DNA of 64,000 nucleotides from Gottfriedia solisilvae (GTDB lineage: Bacteria; Bacillota; Bacilli; Bacillales; Bacillaceae_G). The stretch covers positions 372,001-436,000 of the forward strand of contig NZ_NETJ01000003.1 in the NCBI RefSeq assembly GCF_002128405.1. Direction: 5' to 3'. A program made the translations under genes and the position numbers. The notes under the pieces are model-generated. The model did no database searches. It was given only the letters and a program-made list of their open reading frames with translations, and was not told the origin of the DNA. Shown here one piece after another: positions 60,388-64,000 of this stretch (positions are counted from its first letter, which is position 1; each line of letters begins with the position of its first letter).

Positions 60388-61893
60388 ATGAAGCGGTTTA
60401 GTTATTTATTAATTGCGATTGTATTCATCTTGAATATGATTCCGAATAAAATTTTTGCAGAAAAAAATACGGATTTAAAAAACGATATGGTTTATAGGGT
60501 TCTAGTTGACCGTTTTAATGATGGTAACCCTAGGAATGATAAAGACACAAATCCAAATGACTTAAACAAATCCCAAGGTGGAGATCTTGAAGGGATAACT
60601 CAAAAGCTTGATTATATTAAAGAATTTGGTTATACGACAATATCATTATCACCTATATTTGAAAATGATGCAGATTCATATGATGGATTTTCAGTAATTA
60701 ATTTTAAACAAATAGATCCAAGATTTGGTACAATGAAGGATTTAAAAAAACTAATTAAAGAAGCACATAAGCGTGATATGAAGATTATCATTGATTTTGT
60801 TATAAATAATGTTTCACCTAATAGTGATTTAGCAAAAAATGATCAGTATGCGAACTGGTTTAATCCTAAGAGTAGTACAAGCGATGAAGAAAAGTGGGTT
60901 AATGGATTACCAGATTTAAATCAAAATAATAAAGATGTTGAAAAATACTTTCTTGATTTAGGTAAATGGTGGATTAATGAAGCAGATTTTGATGGTTACT
61001 ATTTACAAGATGTAAATTATGTTCCAGTTTCATTTTTAGAATCTTTTACAAAAGGTATTAAAAATGCAGATTCGAATTTTATTGTATTAGCAGATTTAAA
61101 TGAAACAAGTGACGTACAAGTGGAGAAATATAGTAATGTAGGTTTTGATGCAATTAATAATGCATCTTTATTAAGTAAATTGAGTGATTCCTTTGCATCT
61201 CAAAATGAACCCATTACTGATTTATACAATGCACATAATGAATTATCAAAACAATTAGGTTCAACACAAAGCGTTAATTTTTTAGATAATGAAATGACAG
61301 ATAGATTTGTTTCAATTGCACAAAGCAAAGGAGAATACCCTCCTTCTAGATTAAAATTAGCACTTGTTTACTTATTTTCAACACCTGGTTTACCAATGAA
61401 TTATTATGGTACAGAAATTGCAGTAAATGGTTCAAAAATCCCTGAGAATCGAAAAAGCATGGATTTTAGAACAGATGAAGATTTCTCAAACTATATTATA
61501 AAATTAACTGAATTAAGAAGTACTTTACCATCTTTAACAAAAGGTGATTTTGAAGTAATATATGATAAAAAAGGTATGACTTTATTTAAGAGAAGCTATA
61601 AAAAAGAAACAACATTTATCGCAATTAACAATACGTCATACGATCAAAAAATTCACTTAGATTTTGATGTTGTTAAAAACACAAATGAGTTAAGAGGACT
61701 TCAAAATGATGATTTAGTGAGACCAAGTAAAAAAGGCTTCGATATTGTACTTAAGCGTGAATCATCAAATATATATGCGGTTGCACCAAAAACACATATC
61801 AATTTAGGTGTTATGATCGCAATCCCATCGATATTTATAGGTTTTGTCATATTTTTATGGGCAGCAAAACGTCGTCAAAGTAAAATAAAGTAA
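60388..61893 (+). CDS. Secreted, membrane-anchored GH13-fold protein lacking catalytic residues
   Basis: A 501-residue protein with a signal peptide (residues 1-24, ending IFAEK), a GH13 barrel (MVYRVLVDRFNDGNPRND, GGDLEGITQKLDYIKEFGYT, DPRFGTMKDLKKLIKEAHKR) and a C-terminal membrane helix (about 473-493) with a basic tail RRQSKIK, so the domain faces outward. All four GH13 catalytic regions are altered: region I ends N140-N141 where NH is normal; region II is DGYYLQD, with Tyr for Arg and Q207 for the nucleophile Asp; region III is VLAD, with D236 for Glu; region IV is LDNEM, with E302-M303 for His-Asp. Catalysis is therefore unlikely; maltodextrin binding or sensing is an inference. GGGGGAG precedes the ATG. 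Confidence 0.85.
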   Translation: MKRFSYLLIAIVFILNMIPNKIFAEKNTDLKNDMVYRVLVDRFNDGNPRNDKDTNPNDLNKSQGGDLEGITQKLDYIKEFGYTTISLSPIFENDADSYDGFSVINFKQIDPRFGTMKDLKKLIKEAHKRDMKIIIDFVINNVSPNSDLAKNDQYANWFNPKSSTSDEEKWVNGLPDLNQNNKDVEKYFLDLGKWWINEADFDGYYLQDVNYVPVSFLESFTKGIKNADSNFIVLADLNETSDVQVEKYSNVGFDAINNASLLSKLSDSFASQNEPITDLYNAHNELSKQLGSTQSVNFLDNEMTDRFVSIAQSKGEYPPSRLKLALVYLFSTPGLPMNYYGTEIAVNGSKIPENRKSMDFRTDEDFSNYIIKLTELRSTLPSLTKGDFEVIYDKKGMTLFKRSYKKETTFIAINNTSYDQKIHLDFDVVKNTNELRGLQNDDLVRPSKKGFDIVLKRESSNIYAVAPKTHINLGVMIAIPSIFIGFVIFLWAAKRRQSKIK

Positions 61894-61906
61894 ATAAAAT
61901 AAATTG

Positions 61907-61973
61907 GATTAAGCGCTTTTGAAAGTTTTCCGTGTCATTCGTTCACATAAGACTAGTTTCTTTAGCGCTTAAC
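61907..61973. promoter_or_regulatory. Paired inverted operator-like sites before the lacI-type gene
   Basis: GGATTAAGCGCT (61907-61918) and AGCGCTTAACC (61964-61974) are inverted copies about 50 bases apart, each with an AGCGCT core. They could be a looped autoregulatory operator or a weak terminator stem after the GH13 gene. Confidence 0.5.
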
Positions 61974-61986
61974 CTATAACATGAAA

Positions 61987-62000
61987 TGAGAACGGTTACA
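61987..62000 (+). promoter_or_regulatory. cre-like site before the lacI-type gene
   Basis: TGAGAACGGTTACA matches TGWAANCGNTNWCA with one mismatch, 27 bases before the ATG. Suggests CcpA control or binding by the encoded regulator. Confidence 0.55.
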
Positions 62001-62026
62001 AACATAATGGAGTAAGGGGTAAAAAA

Positions 62027-63070
62027 ATGACTATTACAATAAAGGACGTTGCGAAACTTGCAAATGTAGCACCTTCAACAGTGTCACGAGTTATTTCAAA
62101 TAGTCCTAGAATAAGTGAAAAAACAAAGCGTAAAGTTCGTAAAGTAATGGATGAATTAAATTATCATCCAAATTTAAATGCAAGATCATTAGCGAACCGT
62201 TCAACAAAGTCAATTGGATTAGTATTACCTCCTGCATTAGATGCTTCTTTTCAAAATCCGTTTTTTGCAGAAGTAATTAGAGGTGTTACTGCATATTCAA
62301 ATCAAAAAGAATATTCATTATACTTCATCACTGGTAAAAATGAGGAAGAAGTTGAACAAACTGTTAATAAGACAGTTAGAGGAAGACGAGTTGACGGAAT
62401 CATATTACTTTATTCGAAAGAAAATGATAACATTATTGATTATTTAAGCGAGCATAATTTTCCGTTCGTTTTAGTTGGTAAACCGTATCACTATATAGAA
62501 GATATTACGTATGTAGATAATGATAACTATGCAGCGGCAAGAGAAGTGACGAATTATTTAATAGATCAGGGCCATAAACGTATTGCGTTTGTTGGAGGAG
62601 AAAGTAGTCTACTTGTAACGAAAAATCGTTTACGTGGATTCCAGGATACGATGCAATTAAATGGCCTATCAGTTAAAGAGGAAGAAATAATATTTACTTC
62701 GTTTACAAGAGACGGTGGTAGAAAAGCTGTAAATCAATTAATGGAACTAACTGAGTTGCCATCAGCAATTGTCGTAACAGATGACGTGTTATCACTTGGC
62801 ATCATCAGTGTTTTTCAAGAGCATGGCATCTCTGTTCCTAAGGATATTTCAATTATCAGCTTTAATAATGCTATTCTTGCAGAACTTGCAAATCCACCAT
62901 TAACGTCGGTAGATATTAATATTTTCCAACTAGGTTATGAAGCTGCTAAAAATATTATCTCTAAAATTGAAGAACCAGATGGATCAGAAAAAAGTATTCT
63001 TGTTCCTTACAAATTAATTGTTCGAGACACTTGCATGAAAAAAGAAGATTTAGAATTAGTGAAAAGCTAG
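62027..63070 (+). CDS. LacI/GalR-family regulator, MalR-like
   Basis: A 347-residue repressor. The N-terminal helix-turn-helix and hinge are complete: TIKDVAKLANVAPSTVSRVI at residues 4-23 and SLANRSTKSIGLVLP near 55. The periplasmic-binding-like core has GKPYHYIEDITYVDNDNYAAAREVTNYLIDQGHKRIAFVGG, and SIISFNNAILAELANPPLTSVD near 285. Context beside two GH13-family genes points to maltose/maltodextrin control, hence MalR-like. AAGGGG precedes the ATG. Operators of the LacI type lie upstream, consistent with autoregulation. Confidence 0.88.
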   Translation: MTITIKDVAKLANVAPSTVSRVISNSPRISEKTKRKVRKVMDELNYHPNLNARSLANRSTKSIGLVLPPALDASFQNPFFAEVIRGVTAYSNQKEYSLYFITGKNEEEVEQTVNKTVRGRRVDGIILLYSKENDNIIDYLSEHNFPFVLVGKPYHYIEDITYVDNDNYAAAREVTNYLIDQGHKRIAFVGGESSLLVTKNRLRGFQDTMQLNGLSVKEEEIIFTSFTRDGGRKAVNQLMELTELPSAIVVTDDVLSLGIISVFQEHGISVPKDISIISFNNAILAELANPPLTSVDINIFQLGYEAAKNIISKIEEPDGSEKSILVPYKLIVRDTCMKKEDLELVKS

Positions 63071-63085
63071 TTTGATTATTTGAAT

Positions 63086-63112
63086 TGCCCTAAAAATATT
63101 TAGGGTGTTTTA
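63086..63112 (+). terminator. Terminator after the lacI-type gene
   Basis: CCCTAAA (63088-63094) and TTTAGGG (63099-63105) followed by TGTTTT. Confidence 0.75.
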
Positions 63113-63124
63113 TAGTCAAAATAT

Positions 63125-63157
63125 AAAAAAGGATGACATCAGCGTCATCCTTTTTAC
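63125..63157. terminator. Terminator before yajQ (minus-strand end)
   Basis: AAAAAGGATGAC and GTCATCCTTTTT form a perfect 12-base stem with a 6-base loop, A/T tracts on both sides; 12 bases beyond the yajQ stop. Confidence 0.88.
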
Positions 63158-63168
63158 TATGTAATCAA

Positions 63169-63660
63169 TTATCGATAATTTAAAAATTGTACATCAATTG
63201 GTAAATCAGCAGCTCTTACAGCTGAAATAATTGCTTGTAAATCATCTCTGCTCTTAGCTGTTACTCTGATTTGATCATCTTGAATTTGTGATTTTACTTT
63301 TAGTCCACTATTTTTAATGATCGTATTGATTTTTTTTGCATTATCTTTATCAATACCTTGTACTAATTTTGCTCTTTGTCTTACAGTACCACCAGATGCA
63401 CCTTCTACTTTACTGTAATCTAAATTTTTAATTGGTACATTGCGTTTTACTAATTTACTAATTAATACATCTTTTAATTGCTCTAATTTGAAATCATCAT
63501 CAGAAACTAAAACAAGCTCTTCTTTTTCTAATGAAATTGAGCTTTTACTACCTTTAAAATCATATCGAGTAGCAATTTCCTTTGTTGCAAGTTGAATTGC
63601 ATTTGAGACTTCTGGTAAGTCTACCTTAGAAACAATATCAAATGAACTTTCTTTTGACAT
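63169..63660 (-). CDS. yajQ: YajQ-family nucleotide-binding protein (YitK)
   Basis: A 163-residue protein of the UPF0234/YajQ family ([51 protein letters not shown] at the C-terminus). Two ferredoxin-like domains bind RNA or nucleotides; in some bacteria a homologue binds cyclic-di-GMP. B. subtilis YitK is the equivalent, next to yitL as here. GGAGGG precedes the ATG. Confidence 0.9.
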   Translation of the reverse strand: MSKESSFDIVSKVDLPEVSNAIQLATKEIATRYDFKGSKSSISLEKEELVLVSDDDFKLEQLKDVLISKLVKRNVPIKNLDYSKVEGASGGTVRQRAKLVQGIDKDNAKKINTIIKNSGLKVKSQIQDDQIRVTAKSRDDLQAIISAVRAADLPIDVQFLNYR

Positions 63661-63781
63661 AGATAGAATCCCTCCAAATCGTTAATACTTGTATTATAGT
63701 GTATGATAGACGAAGTAACAAACTTTGAATTAGCATGATATAATAATTTTTAGTTATAAGTTAAGAGAGGATGTAACAAAA

Positions 63782-64000
63782 ATGAGTTTACAAGCAGGTG
63801 AGATTGTCACTTTAGTGTGCAGTCGTGAAACAGATATTGGGTATATGCTTGTCCAAGATCAAGAAGAGGTATTTTTACATAGAAATGAAACGGCTGGAGA
63901 AATTGAATTAGATCAAGAAGTAACAGTGTTCTTATATCATGACTCAAAAGGTAGATTATCTGCAACAATGTCAATGCCACATATTACGACTGAAGGATAT
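63782..64000 (+). CDS. cvfB: CvfB/YitL-like S1-domain RNA-binding protein, N-terminus only
   Basis: The frame opens at the ATG at 63782 after AGAGAGG and stays open through base 64000 (73 codons visible). MSLQAGEIVTLVCSRETDIGYMLVQDQEEVFLHRNET is the first OB/S1-like domain of CvfB, an RNA-binding regulator of virulence and stress genes in staphylococci; in B. subtilis the homologue is YitL, beside yitK. The remainder lies beyond the window. Confidence 0.85.
   Translation, partial: MSLQAGEIVTLVCSRETDIGYMLVQDQEEVFLHRNETAGEIELDQEVTVFLYHDSKGRLSATMSMPHITTEGY

Overview
The window is chromosomal DNA from a low-GC, endospore-forming, naturally competent-type member of the Bacillaceae. It carries a gerP germination operon with a sigma-K-type promoter, a Spo0E-family phosphatase, YheC/YheD, ComK, AddAB and a coproporphyrin-type haem pathway. 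From what I remember of Bacillus subtilis, most genes follow the yhe - yha - yhf - yhj - yis - yit order of that chromosome, with lineage-specific insertions and losses. No rRNA, tRNA, CRISPR array, complete insertion sequence or prophage was seen.

Layout. 1-6.3 kb: yheD (cut by the left edge), yheC, yheA, yhaX, hemZ, yhaR, then a tandem hairpin repeat. 6.3-15.9 kb: yhzD, yhaM, yhaL, prsA, two YjcZ-type microproteins, hpr, hit, ecsABC, yhaA. 16-24 kb: pbpF, hemE-hemH-hemY, yhfH, yhfI, lplJ. 24-27 kb: acyl-CoA synthetase and an M48 membrane protease. 27.4-31.8 kb: a phosphate-starvation operon on the minus strand (unknown secreted protein, pstS, pstC, pstA) behind a well-formed PHO box. 31.9-35.6 kb: glyoxylate shunt genes aceB-aceA, and comK. 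35.7-41.3 kb: an accessory stretch with palindromic repeats, decayed genes, a royal-jelly-family protein, small orphan membrane proteins and an adenine-type riboswitch before a deaminase. 41.4-50 kb: yhjE, sipV, addB, addA. 50-54 kb: gerPA-F, yisI, yisL, yisN. 54.4-58.3 kb: asnO and the nitrogen-controlled amtB-glnK pair with a perfect TnrA/GlnR box. 58.4-63.1 kb: a maltodextrin cluster with an intact GH13 enzyme, a secreted membrane-anchored GH13 relative lacking its catalytic residues, and a LacI-family regulator. 63.1-64 kb: yajQ and the start of cvfB.

Points of most interest: (1) the adenine-class purine riboswitch with overlapping terminator before the MTA/SAH-deaminase-like gene; (2) the anchored GH13 pseudoenzyme; (3) a PhoP-type promoter whose first gene is an uncharacterised secreted protein, followed by a PstS without a lipobox and no pstB; (4) hemE interrupted by an in-frame TGA; (5) a hemZ terminator whose 3' arm is the Shine-Dalgarno of the next gene; (6) an unexplained dispersed 12-bp repeat and a well-placed overlapping leader ORF before ecsA.

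Six small genes under 60 codons were found by hand translation: two YjcZ-type, yhfH, a zinc-ribbon protein at 37.9 kb, gerPD and yisI. Gene names rest on recognised protein sequence and gene order; no database search was possible.
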